From JANJTY01 sp038257155 (GTDB lineage: Bacteria > Pseudomonadota > Gammaproteobacteria > Xanthomonadales > Xanthomonadaceae), in the NCBI GenBank assembly GCA_038257155.1, contig JBBSJP010000014.1, positions 33,567-97,566 on the forward strand: DNA of 64,000 bases, in the 5' to 3' direction. The first letter of the stretch is position 1. Every line of letters begins with the position of its first letter. The notes under the pieces are model-generated. The model saw only the letters and a program-made list of their open reading frames with translations. It had not been told where the DNA came from and ran no database searches. This document shows, one piece after another, positions 52,107 through 60,644 of the stretch. Both the position numbers and the translations under genes were made by a program.

Positions 52107-52136
52107 AGGCTAGATTCCGCTCTTGCGGATGGTCAA
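52107..52136 (-). promoter_or_regulatory. candidate promoter of the membrane cyclase
   Basis: On the minus strand TTGACC (52136-52131) is followed after 18 bases by TAGCCT (52112-52107), which ends eight bases before the ATG at 52098. The -10 matches only 3 of 6 bases. It is the only case among these short-leader genes with a good -35. Confidence 0.4.
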
Positions 52137-52324
52137 GATCGCGCTCCCGAGGTTCACTGTCCAGTGGCCGGTCGCTGCGGCGCGTTGCCCGGATACGCAC
52201 GCAACTGAATGCCATTCACTTGTGCTACTACGGGCTTTGAAGGCGAGACTTACTGCTTGCATCCTCGCAGGTTCAAGCGCTCGTCATGCGACCCGCGTGC
52301 GCCATGCTGCACCGCAGCGAAGGC

Positions 52325-52330
52325 TATAAT
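52325..52330 (+). promoter_or_regulatory. -10 hexamer upstream of purH
   Basis: A perfect TATAAT lies 32 bases before the purH ATG. No matching -35 was found at 16-18 bases; upstream is the low-feature 52137-52324 part of the gap, in which I see no gene. Confidence 0.4.
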
Positions 52331-52362
52331 CGCAGCCCGATTCCTGCCGCGAAGCCCTGTCC

Positions 52363-53934
52363 ATGTCAGTCGACCGCCTGCCCGTCCGCCGCGCCTTGCT
52401 GTCGGTTTCCGACAAGACCGGCCTGACCGATCTGGCCCGCGGGCTGTTCGAACTGGGGGTAGAGCTGCTCTCCACCGGCGGCACCGCCAAGACCCTGCGC
52501 GAAGCGGGATTCGCGGTGCGCGATGTGAGCGATCTCACCGGTTTCCCGGAAATCATGGACGGCCGGGTCAAGACCCTGCACCCGAAAGTGCATGGCGGCC
52601 TGCTCGGTCGTCAGGGCATCGACGAGGCGGTGATGGCCGAGCACGACATCGAGCCGATCGACTTGCTGGTGTTGAACCTGTATCCGTTCGAGCAGGTCAC
52701 TGCCAAGCCGGACTGCAGCCTGGATGAGGCGGTCGAGAACATCGATATCGGCGGCCCGGCCATGTTGCGTGCAGCGGCCAAGAACTTTGCTCGGGTTGCA
52801 GTGGCCACCGATCCCGCGCAGTACGCGGCGGTGTTGTCCGAATTGCACGAGCACGGCGGTGCGCTGTCAGCCGCCACGCGCTTCACCCTGGCGGTGGCGG
52901 CCTTCAATCGCGTGGCGCAGTACGACGCCGCGATCGGCAACTTCCTCTCGTCGATCAACGCCGACGGCTCGCGTCTGATTTTCCCCAGCCAGCAACACAG
53001 TAATTTCATCAAGGTCATGGACCTGCGCTACGGCGAGAATCCGCATCAGCAGGCCGCCTTCTACCGCGACCTGTGGCCCGTGCCGGGCACACTCGCGACC
53101 TTCGTGCAGAAGCAGGGCAAGGAACTGTCCTTCAATAATCTTGCCGATGCCGAGGCCGCCTGGGAATGCGTGCGTCAGTTCGATGCGCCGGCCTGCGTAA
53201 TCGTCAAACACGCCAATCCCTGCGGCGTGGCAGTGGCGGCCACTAATGGCGTGGCCTACGATCTGGCCTACGCCACCGATCCAACATCGGCCTTCGGCGG
53301 CATCATCGCCTTCAACCAGCCGCTCGATGCGGACACAGCGCGCACTATCGTCGAGCGGCAGTTCGTCGAAGTGATCATCGCACCGGCCATCAGCGCCGAG
53401 GTCCTGGCGATCACCGCCAAGAAGGCCAATGTGCGCGTCATCGAGATTCCGCACGGCGCGGGCCGCAACAACATGGACGTCAAGCGGGTTGGTTCCGGAC
53501 TGCTGATGCAGACGGCCGACATCCGCGACGTCGGCATCGACGAACTGAAAGTGGTGAGTCAGCGCGTTCCCAGCGCGGCCGAACTGGCTGACCTGCACTT
53601 CGCCTGGCGCGTGGCCAAGTTCGTCAAGTCGAATGCCATCGTCTATGCGCGTGAAGCGCGCACGGTCGGGGTTGGCGCCGGCCAGATGAGCCGTGTGGTG
53701 AGTGCCAGGATTGCCGGTTTGAAGGCCGAGGAAGCCGGCCTGGCAGTGCCGGGTTCGGTGATGGCCAGTGACGCATTTTTCCCGTTCCGCGACGGCATCG
53801 ACGCCGCCGCCTCTGCCGGAATCCGCGCCGTGATCCAGCCGGGTGGATCGATGCGCGATGCCGAAGTAATCGCGGCGGCGAACGAGCACGACATGGCCAT
53901 GGTGTTCACTGGCGTGCGGCACTTCCGTCACTGA
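52363..53934 (+). CDS. purH: bifunctional AICAR formyltransferase / IMP cyclohydrolase
   Basis: The 523-aa enzyme does the last two steps of purine synthesis. The N-terminal MGS-like cyclohydrolase domain is RRALLSVSDKTGLTDLARGL, STGGTAKTLREAGFAVRDVSDLTGFPEIMDGRVKTLHPKVHGGLLGR. The C-terminal transformylase domain has LRYGENPHQQAAFYR, VIVKHANPCGVAV with the catalytic Lys-His, and MVFTGVRHFRH at the end. Full length and intact. The gene is monocistronic here, with TATAAT 32 bases before its start. Confidence 0.97.
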   Translation: MSVDRLPVRRALLSVSDKTGLTDLARGLFELGVELLSTGGTAKTLREAGFAVRDVSDLTGFPEIMDGRVKTLHPKVHGGLLGRQGIDEAVMAEHDIEPIDLLVLNLYPFEQVTAKPDCSLDEAVENIDIGGPAMLRAAAKNFARVAVATDPAQYAAVLSELHEHGGALSAATRFTLAVAAFNRVAQYDAAIGNFLSSINADGSRLIFPSQQHSNFIKVMDLRYGENPHQQAAFYRDLWPVPGTLATFVQKQGKELSFNNLADAEAAWECVRQFDAPACVIVKHANPCGVAVAATNGVAYDLAYATDPTSAFGGIIAFNQPLDADTARTIVERQFVEVIIAPAISAEVLAITAKKANVRVIEIPHGAGRNNMDVKRVGSGLLMQTADIRDVGIDELKVVSQRVPSAAELADLHFAWRVAKFVKSNAIVYAREARTVGVGAGQMSRVVSARIAGLKAEEAGLAVPGSVMASDAFFPFRDGIDAAASAGIRAVIQPGGSMRDAEVIAAANEHDMAMVFTGVRHFRH

Positions 53935-54022
53935 AGGCGCTGAACGGCGCGGAACTCCGGCCCGACTTTGTCGGTCTGCCCTGCCTTGAGAGCCGAGCAT
54001 TTCGGCGTCGAGGAGAGCGGCA

Positions 54023-54736
54023 ATGCGCAGTGTGTTCCTGCTGGTGGGTTTCATGTTCATCGCGCCGCTGCAGGCGTCCGATGTAGACAAGGTAGCGCGC
54101 GAAGCGCTGGCAAAGCTGGCGCCGCACGCCACACTCGAGTCGGTTCGCGAGTCACCGGTGGAGGGCTTCCTGGAACTGGTTGCCAATGGCGAAGTGCTGT
54201 ACCTGAGCCGCGACGGCAAGCACGTCTTCCAGGGCAGCCTCTTGCAGGTGGACGGCGCTCGCAACCTCACCGAGAACAGTCGCGAGGTGCTGCGCAAACT
54301 GCGAATCGACGGCCTTGCTGCCGACAGCATGATCAGCTACGAAGCCAAGCCGGCCAGCCACCGAATCACCGTCTTTACTGCCCTCGACTGCGGCTATTGC
54401 CGTCGCTTTCACCAGGACATCGCCAGCGTGCTGGAGCGTGGCATCAGTGTCGACTATGTGCTGATCCCGCTGGCCGGGGAGGGCAGCGCGATTGACGCCA
54501 CCAGCCAGAGCGTCTTCTGCGCCGCCGACCGGCGCAGTGCGCTCGACATCGCGATGCGCGGCGAGCCCGTCCCAGCCGCGATGTGTCCGTCAGGTTATGA
54601 CGCTGGCAAGGCGCTGGCGCGCACCCTCGGAATCAACCGCACGCCAACCTTCATCGCCTCGGGTGGCAAACAGCTGCGCTTCGGAACGGTCGACCAGTTG
54701 CGCACCGAACTGGATGCCTTGGTGGCGGCGCGCTGA
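54023..54736 (+). CDS. DsbC-like thiol:disulfide interchange protein
   Basis: The 237-aa protein has a signal peptide MRSVFLLVGFMFIAPLQA, a DsbC-type N-terminal dimerisation region (VDKVAREALAKLAPHATLESVRESPVEGFLELVANGEVLYLSRDGKHVFQG) and a thioredoxin fold with active site Cys123-Gly-Tyr-Cys126 in FTALDCGYCRRFH and a cis-Pro in NRTPTFIASGG. DsbC isomerises wrong disulfides in the periplasm. GAGGAGAG before the ATG fixes the start. Separate from purH by 88 bases and lacking a DsbD partner in the window. Confidence 0.92.
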   Translation: MRSVFLLVGFMFIAPLQASDVDKVAREALAKLAPHATLESVRESPVEGFLELVANGEVLYLSRDGKHVFQGSLLQVDGARNLTENSREVLRKLRIDGLAADSMISYEAKPASHRITVFTALDCGYCRRFHQDIASVLERGISVDYVLIPLAGEGSAIDATSQSVFCAADRRSALDIAMRGEPVPAAMCPSGYDAGKALARTLGINRTPTFIASGGKQLRFGTVDQLRTELDALVAAR

Positions 54737-54853
54737 CGACCAAGGCTTCCCTGCGCGTGCCGGAGAGCCTGTGCTGATCGTGGCCTGGCACCTCGCGCTT
54801 CCGCCAGCTCATGTGTTTACCTATGCTGCACATCCCCCACGAGTCGGACCACG

Positions 54854-55375
54854 ATGATGAAAGCGCCATTCCGCGGCTTTGCCGCCTCGCTCGCGATGCT
54901 GGCATGGCTCGCTTCAAACCCGGCGCTGGCGCAGCAGGACTTTGGCGCGCTGCAGGTTCAGCGCGGCGAGGAAGTCTTCGAGTTCCGCCCGGACGAACAG
55001 CCGGAGTACAAGATCTGGACAACCCGCAAGGGTGATGAACGGCTGCTGGCAGGTTGGCGGCAAATCGAGCAGTTGGGAAAGCGCGAAACATTTGCGCAGC
55101 TGGCAGGCCTGCCGGGCGGCGCCGGGCCCTTCGGACTGATGATCGGGATACAGCGCGAAGAAGGCTTCCGTAACTACTCCACCGGCTGCAGTCCCGACAA
55201 TCGTCGCCCCTGCGACCCGGCCAGTTTCGGTCTGTCGCTGGATCTGGATGCGGGCACAGTGACGCTCGACAACACCGAATTCAGGCGCAATACCCTGGAC
55301 GACGGCCCAGATGCGGATGAGCGGATTCGAGCGTCCGGAACATTGCGGCTGATCGGACAACCTGTACGGCGCTAG
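54854..55375 (+). CDS. secreted protein of unknown function
   Basis: The 173-aa protein has a signal peptide MMKAPFRGFAASLAMLAWLASNPALAQ, then a mature domain with EYKIWTTRKGDERLLAGWRQIEQLG, GGAGPFGLMIGIQREEGFRNYSTGCSPDNRRPCDPASFG (two cysteines, probably one disulfide) and a strand-rich C-terminus. I recognise no family. A second Met follows at 54857. No clear ribosome site. It is 117 bases after the DsbC-like gene and convergent with lrp. Confidence 0.72.
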   Translation: MMKAPFRGFAASLAMLAWLASNPALAQQDFGALQVQRGEEVFEFRPDEQPEYKIWTTRKGDERLLAGWRQIEQLGKRETFAQLAGLPGGAGPFGLMIGIQREEGFRNYSTGCSPDNRRPCDPASFGLSLDLDAGTVTLDNTEFRRNTLDDGPDADERIRASGTLRLIGQPVRR

Positions 55376-55436
55376 GAAAAGTTTCGAACGGTCTGCGCGG
55401 TGCCGCGGCTCGCCCGCTGTCTGGGCCGAGCCGCGC

Positions 55437-55856
55437 TCATCCCCGATAGCTCTGCAAGTGAATGCTGGTCTCGGTGGCACTGATGCCCTTGACCTTGCGG
55501 ATGCGTTCCAGCGCTGATGCCAGTTCTGCAAGGTTGGCGACCCGCAGTTCGGCGAGCAGATCCCAGCGACCATTGGTGTCATGTAGAGCCGCAATCCCCG
55601 GCTCGCCCTGCAGGGCGCGCACCACGCCCAGCTGATTGCCTTCCACCGCGATGGAAGTCCAGGCACGGATCTCGTCCGGCGTGGCATCGGGACGCAGACG
55701 CAAGGTGTAGCCGGCGATCACGCCCTCGCGTTCCAGCTTGGCCAGGCGGTTGGTGATGGTGCCGCGCGACACGCCCAGCGCACGCGCCAGGTCGGCGACC
55801 GGAAGGCGGGCGTCGTTGCGAAGCGTGGCGATCAACTGCTGGTCGAGGCGGTCCAT
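55437..55856 (-). CDS. Lrp/AsnC family transcriptional regulator
   Basis: The 139-aa regulator has a winged-helix start MDRLDQQLIATLRNDARLPVADLARALGVSRGTITNRLAKLEREGVIAGYTLRL and a RAM effector domain to LQSYRG. Lrp proteins bind amino acids and often control the gene next door; here that is ornithine cyclodeaminase, divergent by 131 bases. The start ATG 55856 lies six bases from the first CATTATGCC repeat and has no Shine-Dalgarno; a longer frame to 55952 exists but runs through the repeats. Confidence 0.92.
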   Translation of the reverse strand: MDRLDQQLIATLRNDARLPVADLARALGVSRGTITNRLAKLEREGVIAGYTLRLRPDATPDEIRAWTSIAVEGNQLGVVRALQGEPGIAALHDTNGRWDLLAELRVANLAELASALERIRKVKGISATETSIHLQSYRG

Positions 55857-55861
55857 TTGCG

Positions 55862-55922
55862 CATTATGCCAATTTACATTGCCATTATGCCGCACAACTG
55901 ACGCTTTAACTACATTATTGCC
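55862..55922. promoter_or_regulatory. phased CATTATGCC repeats between lrp and ocd, candidate Lrp operator
   Basis: CATTATGCC occurs at 55862-55870 and 55883-55891 (21 bases apart), with CATTATTGCC at 55913-55922 (30 further). Distances are close to two and three helical turns, so the copies lie on the same DNA face. A fourth partial, CATTGCC, is at 55877. The region is AT-rich compared with its surroundings. Confidence 0.6.
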
Positions 55923-55987
55923 ATTTCGCTCTGTCAGGCAATGCCGCGACAATGACAGGCATTGATCCTGCGTATTTCGGAGTCCCC

Positions 55988-57031
55988 ATGACCACCCTGC
56001 TCACCACCACCGATGTCGCCCGTCTCGTTGCCCGTCTGGGCTTGCCGGAAGTGCTCGGCCGCATGGTCGACTACATCGCCGCCGATTTCCGCCGCTGGCC
56101 CGAGTTTGACAAGTGCGCGCGGCTTGCGGCGCACTCCGAGGTCGGCGTGATCGAACTGATGCCGATCTCCGATGCGCGCGACTACAGCTTCAAGTACGTC
56201 AACGGCCATCCCAAGAACACCCGCGAAGGCCTGCCCACCGTGATGGCCTTCGGCGTGCTGGCCGACGTGGCAACCGGCCGCCCCACCCTGCTCAGCGAAC
56301 TCACCCTGACTACGGCCATGCGCACTGCCGCCACTTCGGTAATGGCCGCCAGGCTGCTGGCGCGCAAGGACTCGCGCGTCATGGCGCTGATCGGCAATGG
56401 TGCGCAGGGCGAGTTCCAGGCACTGGCGTTTCATCATCTGATGGGGATTCGCGAGATCCGTTTGTTCGATGTCGACTCTGCCGCCACCGACAAGCTGGTC
56501 GCGCACCTGTCCACGGTACCCGGCCTGCGACTGGTGCGTTGCGCCAGCACGGCCGAGGCGGTGCGCGGCGCTGACATCGTCACCACGGTGACCGCCGACA
56601 AGACCAATGCCACGATCATCACGCCGGAAATGATTGAACCCGGCATGCACATCAATGGTGTCGGTGGCGATTGCCCGGGCAAGACCGAGCTGCACGCCGA
56701 GGTGCTGGGCATGGCATCCGTGTTTGTCGAGTACGAACCGCAGACCCGCATCGAGGGCGACCTGCAGCAGATGCCGGCCGAGTTCGCCGTGACCGAGCTG
56801 TGGCAGGTGCTGACCGGCCAGGCCAAGGGCCGCCGCGACGCGCGCCAGGTTACTGTGTTCGATTCGGTCGGTTTCGCGTTGGAGGATTACTCCGCGCTTC
56901 GCCTGCTGCGCGATTGCGCCGCCGAGCTGGGGCTGGGCGCGCCGGTCGGGCTGATCCCCGATCTGGCCGACCCGAAGGATCTTTACGGTCATCTGGTGCC
57001 AAACAGCGCCGCGCTGCGCCGCGTCGCATAG
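55988..57031 (+). CDS. ornithine cyclodeaminase family protein
   Basis: The 347-aa protein follows the ornithine cyclodeaminase/mu-crystallin fold: FSFKYVNGHP-type substrate region (YSFKYVNGHPKNTREGLPTVMAFGVLADVATGRPTLLSELTLTTAMRTAA) and the NAD site VMALIGNGAQGEFQALAFHHLMG, then DVDSAATDKLV. It probably turns L-ornithine into L-proline and ammonia, consistent with amino-acid control by the divergent Lrp. GGAG five bases before the ATG fixes the start; the frame is open to 55952. Its end is followed by repeat DNA. Confidence 0.9.
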   Translation: MTTLLTTTDVARLVARLGLPEVLGRMVDYIAADFRRWPEFDKCARLAAHSEVGVIELMPISDARDYSFKYVNGHPKNTREGLPTVMAFGVLADVATGRPTLLSELTLTTAMRTAATSVMAARLLARKDSRVMALIGNGAQGEFQALAFHHLMGIREIRLFDVDSAATDKLVAHLSTVPGLRLVRCASTAEAVRGADIVTTVTADKTNATIITPEMIEPGMHINGVGGDCPGKTELHAEVLGMASVFVEYEPQTRIEGDLQQMPAEFAVTELWQVLTGQAKGRRDARQVTVFDSVGFALEDYSALRLLRDCAAELGLGAPVGLIPDLADPKDLYGHLVPNSAALRRVA

Positions 57032-57052
57032 GAGCCTGCGCGGCAGAAGCAA

Positions 57053-57193
57053 TCGAGGCGAAAGCGTGACTGCGCGAGCACGAATTTTTGACGATTCGCC
57101 GGCCTGTAGTGGTTCTACAGGCCAAGAATCGGCGGAAATTCGGGCCGCGCAGGCGCGTTTGCAGCCCGGTTGTCTTCTACCGCACAGGCTCCT
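57053..57193. repeat. imperfect long repeat downstream of ocd, copy 1
   Basis: GAGGCGAAAGC, ACTGC.CGAGCA, AATT..TG, then TTTGCAGCCCGG and an ACCGC...GGCTC end recur at 61825-61907. Between these blocks lies a 9-bp hairpin, GGCCTGTAG / CTACAGGCC (57101-57123), with an outer CGATTC/GAATCG pairing, which the second copy lacks. No gene is present. Confidence 0.6.
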
Positions 57194-57252
57194 AGGTCTG
57201 GTTTTGGGATCGGTCGGCCAAGGACGGCCGGCTGCTCGCCGAACGCCTTTCG

Positions 57253-57444
57253 CGCGCCGCATTGTGATGCGCAACTGCGAAACGGTTGATCCAGCAGCGG
57301 CGGATCAAGATCCGCCCTCCAACGACCAGCACCTTTGCGCCAAGCGAAGAAGTTGTCCTTGCCTTCCCCGGAGGGCGCATCTTGATGCGCCGCTGCGAGG
57401 AAGACGAATCCGGCGGTGGCGGATCGAGATCCGCCCTCCAAGAG
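57253..57444. repeat. cluster of four GGCGGATC...GATCCGCC-type hairpins
   Basis: Palindromes lie near 57258, 57299-57317, 57374-57391 and 57418-57434, most with GGAGGGC or CCCTCCAA flanks. The first is GCGCATT-type, the third GGCGCATC/GATGCGCC; the others GGCGGATC/GATCCGCC. They fill the 458-base gap between the convergent ocd and RND genes, as is typical of REP-type repeats. Confidence 0.7.
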
Positions 57445-57489
57445 CCGAAGCTCTCGCGGCGCCTGAAAGCGGCGACGCATTCAACCTTT

Positions 57490-60400
57490 CTACGCCACCG
57501 TCGCCGCAGCGTTGTGCTGCCGGCTGTGCGTGCGCGCCACCAGGACGTAGCCGACCGGCACCAGAAACAGGGTCAACAGCGTGCCGAAACTCATTCCGCC
57601 CACGATCACCCAGCCGATCTGGTGACGCGCTTCGGCGCCGGCGCCCGAGGCCAGGGCCAGCGGCAGTGCACCCAGCACCATCGCGCCGGTGGTCATCAGG
57701 ATCGGTCGCAGACGCAGGGCGGATGCCTCCAGTACCGCGTCGAGTTTGGCCTTGCCCTGTTCCTGCAGCTGATTGGCGAATTCGACGATCAGGATGCCGT
57801 GCTTGGCGATCAACCCGACCAGAGTAACAATGCCGATCTGGCTGTAGATGTTCCAGCTGCCGCCGGTCAGCTTCAATGTGAGAAAAGCACCAAAGAAGGC
57901 CGGCAACACCGAGAACAGGATCACCAGTGGATCGACGAAGCTCTCGAACTGCGCCGCCAGCACCAGGAAGATGAAGAGCAAGGCCAGCAACAGCAGCAGT
58001 CCGGCGTCAGTGGATGAAGCGCGGAACTCGCGCGACTGCCCGCCCAGGTCATAGAGCGCCTCGGGTGCGACCTCGGCCAAAGTCGATTCCATCCAGATCA
58101 GCGCATCACCGATCGAATAGCCGGGTGCCAGGCCGGCACTGATGGTGGCCGAGCGCAGCTTGTTGAAGTGGTTCAGCGCGCGCGCCGAGACGGTTTCGGT
58201 GACCGCTGCCACGTTGTCCATCTGCACCAGGGCGCCGTCGCGTCCGCGAACATAGATGTTGGACAGGTCATCCGGGGTGCGGCGCGCATCGGGCTCGATC
58301 TGCACGATCACTTCGTACTGCTCGGCGCCCTGCTTGTAGCGCGTCACCTGCCGACCGCCGAGCAGTGTCTCCAGGGTGCGACCCACGGAATCGATACTGC
58401 TGCCGACGGCGGCGATCTTGTCGCGGTCCAGATCGATGCGCAGCTGCGGCGTGTTGAGCTTCAAATCCGAATCGGCATTGCGCAGCTGCGGGTTCGCACG
58501 CATCTTGTCCAGCATGCGCTGCACGATTGCGTCGAGCTCTTCCCAGCTGCCGGTGCTCTGAACCACAAACTGCACCGGCTGGCCGAAGCCCTGCTGGCCG
58601 AGCGACGGCGGTGTTATCGGGAATGCATTGATGCCGGCGATCTGCATGAATTCGGGGAACAGCTGAGCAACGATTTGCTGCGCTGTGCGCTCGCGCTCGC
58701 CCCAGGGTTTCAGTCCAACGAAGGTGATGCCCTGGGTGGCGGTGGGGAAGCCGGTGAACTGAAACCATCGCTCAGCCTCGGGCAAATCGGCATAGCTGTC
58801 GGCCATGCGCTGGACGTAGCGGTCGGTGTACTCCAGAGTGGCGCCCTCCGGCGCAACGCCGATGCCGATGATGCGACCCTGGTCCTCGATCGGAGCCAGT
58901 TCACTGGGCAAAGAGGCAAACAGCAGACCCATCGCCACCACCATGGCGGCAGCAAGTCCCACGATGACCGCCTTCCAGCCAAGCACACGGCCAAGGGCAC
59001 GTCGGTAGCCGCTATCCAGGGCACGCAGCCAGCCCTCGATGCGTCGATACACCGGTCCATGCTGCTCCTCGCTGCGTAGCAGGCGCGATGCCATCATCGG
59101 CGACAGGGTCAGTGCGACGAAGCCGCTGATCAGCACCGCGCCGGCCAGGGTCAGGGCGAACTCGATGAACAGTTTGCCGGTGCGTCCGGTGGAGAAGGCC
59201 ATCGGCGCATACACCGCCACCAGGGTGAGGGTCATGGCGACGATCGCGAAGGCGATCTCGCGGCTGCCCTTGAAGGCAGCCTGCAGCGGCGAATCGCCGT
59301 CCTCGATGTGGCGGTAGATGTTCTCGAGCATCACGATGGCGTCGTCCACCACCAGTCCGATTGCCAGCACCATGGCCAGCAGGGTCAGCGTATTGATGGT
59401 GAAACCCATCGCCAGCATCAGGGCGAAGACGCCGATCAGTGAAACCGGAATGGTCACGAGCGGAATCAGCACCGCGCGCCAGCTGCGCAGGAAAAAGAAA
59501 ATCACCAGCACGACCAGCAGCACTGCCTCGGCGATGGTGACGTAGACCTCGCGGATCGATTCCCGAATGAAGATTGTGGAGTCGTTGGCCTTCTCCACGC
59601 GCATGCCTTCGGGCAGCGACGCGGTGATTCGCGGCAGCAGTTCTTCCAGCGCGTTGGAAATCTCCAGGGGATTGGCCACGGCCTGCTTCACCACACCCAG
59701 GGCAATCGCATTGCGACCCTTGAAGCGCGCCACAAACCGGCTCTGGTCGCGGCCCTGTTCGACCCGCGCCACATCACCCAGGCGCAGCAGGTAACCGTCC
59801 TGCTCACGCAGGATGATGTTGGCGAACTGCTCAGGTGTGCGCAGATCGGATTCCGATAAAACGGTGAACTCGCGCTCCAGGCTTTCCACCCGGCCGGCCG
59901 GGATCTCGATGTTCTGCTGGCGCAGCGCCGACTCGATCTCGGCGACGGTCACTCCGGTACCCGCAAGCAAGGCTGGATCCAGCCAGATGCGCATCGCATA
60001 GCGCGCACCGAACACGTTGGCCTGGGCCACGCCCGGAATCGTCTGGATGCGGTCCTTCACCAGGCGATTGGCGACATCGGCAATTTCCAGCAGATCATGT
60101 CGATCCGAGGAGAAAGCCAGATAGATGATCGGCTGCGCATCGGCTTCCTGCTTCTGCACCACCGGTTCGCGCGCTTCCTGCGGCAGGAAACCGCGCGCCT
60201 GGGCGACGCGGTCGCGCACATCAGCGGCGGCCGAATCGGCGTCGCGATCAAGGCGGAAGGTCACCGAAATCTGGCTCTGCTCGGCGCGGCTTACCGAACT
60301 GAGAAAATCCACACCCTCGATACCCGACAGCGCGTCCTCGATCGGCTTGGTGATTTGCGATTCGATCACCTGGGCGTTGGCGCCCGGATAGCTGGTAGCC

Positions 60401-60540
60401 ACCGTGACCACGGGCGTGTCGACGTTGGGAATCAGGCGAACCGCGAGGCGGTCATAACTGATCAAGCCGACCAGCAGGACCACCAGGCTCATCACCGTGG
60501 CGAGCACGGGGCGGCGGATTGACGTGTCGGAGAGGATCAT
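57490..60540 (-). CDS. RND efflux pump permease (AcrB/MexB-type, HAE1 family)
   Basis: The 1016-aa trimeric inner-membrane pump has twelve predicted helices and two large periplasmic loops. The N-terminus is MILSDTSIRRPVLATVMSLVVLLVGLISYDRLAVRLIPNVDTPVV; the proton relay pair is in AIGLVVDDAIVMLENIYRHIEDG. The second half repeats the pattern with LVGLIAKHGILIVEFANQLQEQGK. At 1016 aa it is a little shorter than AcrB (1049) and closer to the MexK/OqxB-like group; substrates cannot be predicted. It follows the fusion-protein gene by 104 bases and has no outer-membrane partner in the operon. Confidence 0.95.
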   Translation of the reverse strand: MILSDTSIRRPVLATVMSLVVLLVGLISYDRLAVRLIPNVDTPVVTVATSYPGANAQVIESQITKPIEDALSGIEGVDFLSSVSRAEQSQISVTFRLDRDADSAAADVRDRVAQARGFLPQEAREPVVQKQEADAQPIIYLAFSSDRHDLLEIADVANRLVKDRIQTIPGVAQANVFGARYAMRIWLDPALLAGTGVTVAEIESALRQQNIEIPAGRVESLEREFTVLSESDLRTPEQFANIILREQDGYLLRLGDVARVEQGRDQSRFVARFKGRNAIALGVVKQAVANPLEISNALEELLPRITASLPEGMRVEKANDSTIFIRESIREVYVTIAEAVLLVVLVIFFFLRSWRAVLIPLVTIPVSLIGVFALMLAMGFTINTLTLLAMVLAIGLVVDDAIVMLENIYRHIEDGDSPLQAAFKGSREIAFAIVAMTLTLVAVYAPMAFSTGRTGKLFIEFALTLAGAVLISGFVALTLSPMMASRLLRSEEQHGPVYRRIEGWLRALDSGYRRALGRVLGWKAVIVGLAAAMVVAMGLLFASLPSELAPIEDQGRIIGIGVAPEGATLEYTDRYVQRMADSYADLPEAERWFQFTGFPTATQGITFVGLKPWGERERTAQQIVAQLFPEFMQIAGINAFPITPPSLGQQGFGQPVQFVVQSTGSWEELDAIVQRMLDKMRANPQLRNADSDLKLNTPQLRIDLDRDKIAAVGSSIDSVGRTLETLLGGRQVTRYKQGAEQYEVIVQIEPDARRTPDDLSNIYVRGRDGALVQMDNVAAVTETVSARALNHFNKLRSATISAGLAPGYSIGDALIWMESTLAEVAPEALYDLGGQSREFRASSTDAGLLLLLALLFIFLVLAAQFESFVDPLVILFSVLPAFFGAFLTLKLTGGSWNIYSQIGIVTLVGLIAKHGILIVEFANQLQEQGKAKLDAVLEASALRLRPILMTTGAMVLGALPLALASGAGAEARHQIGWVIVGGMSFGTLLTLFLVPVGYVLVARTHSRQHNAAATVA

Positions 60541-60644
60541 GGATCTCGACTCACGTTGAAATCCTGCGGCCAGGCATCACGTTGCACCCTTCGTCAAGGA
60601 ACCTGGCCTTGAATGGCGACCTTCGATCCGCCACAGCCGAATGA

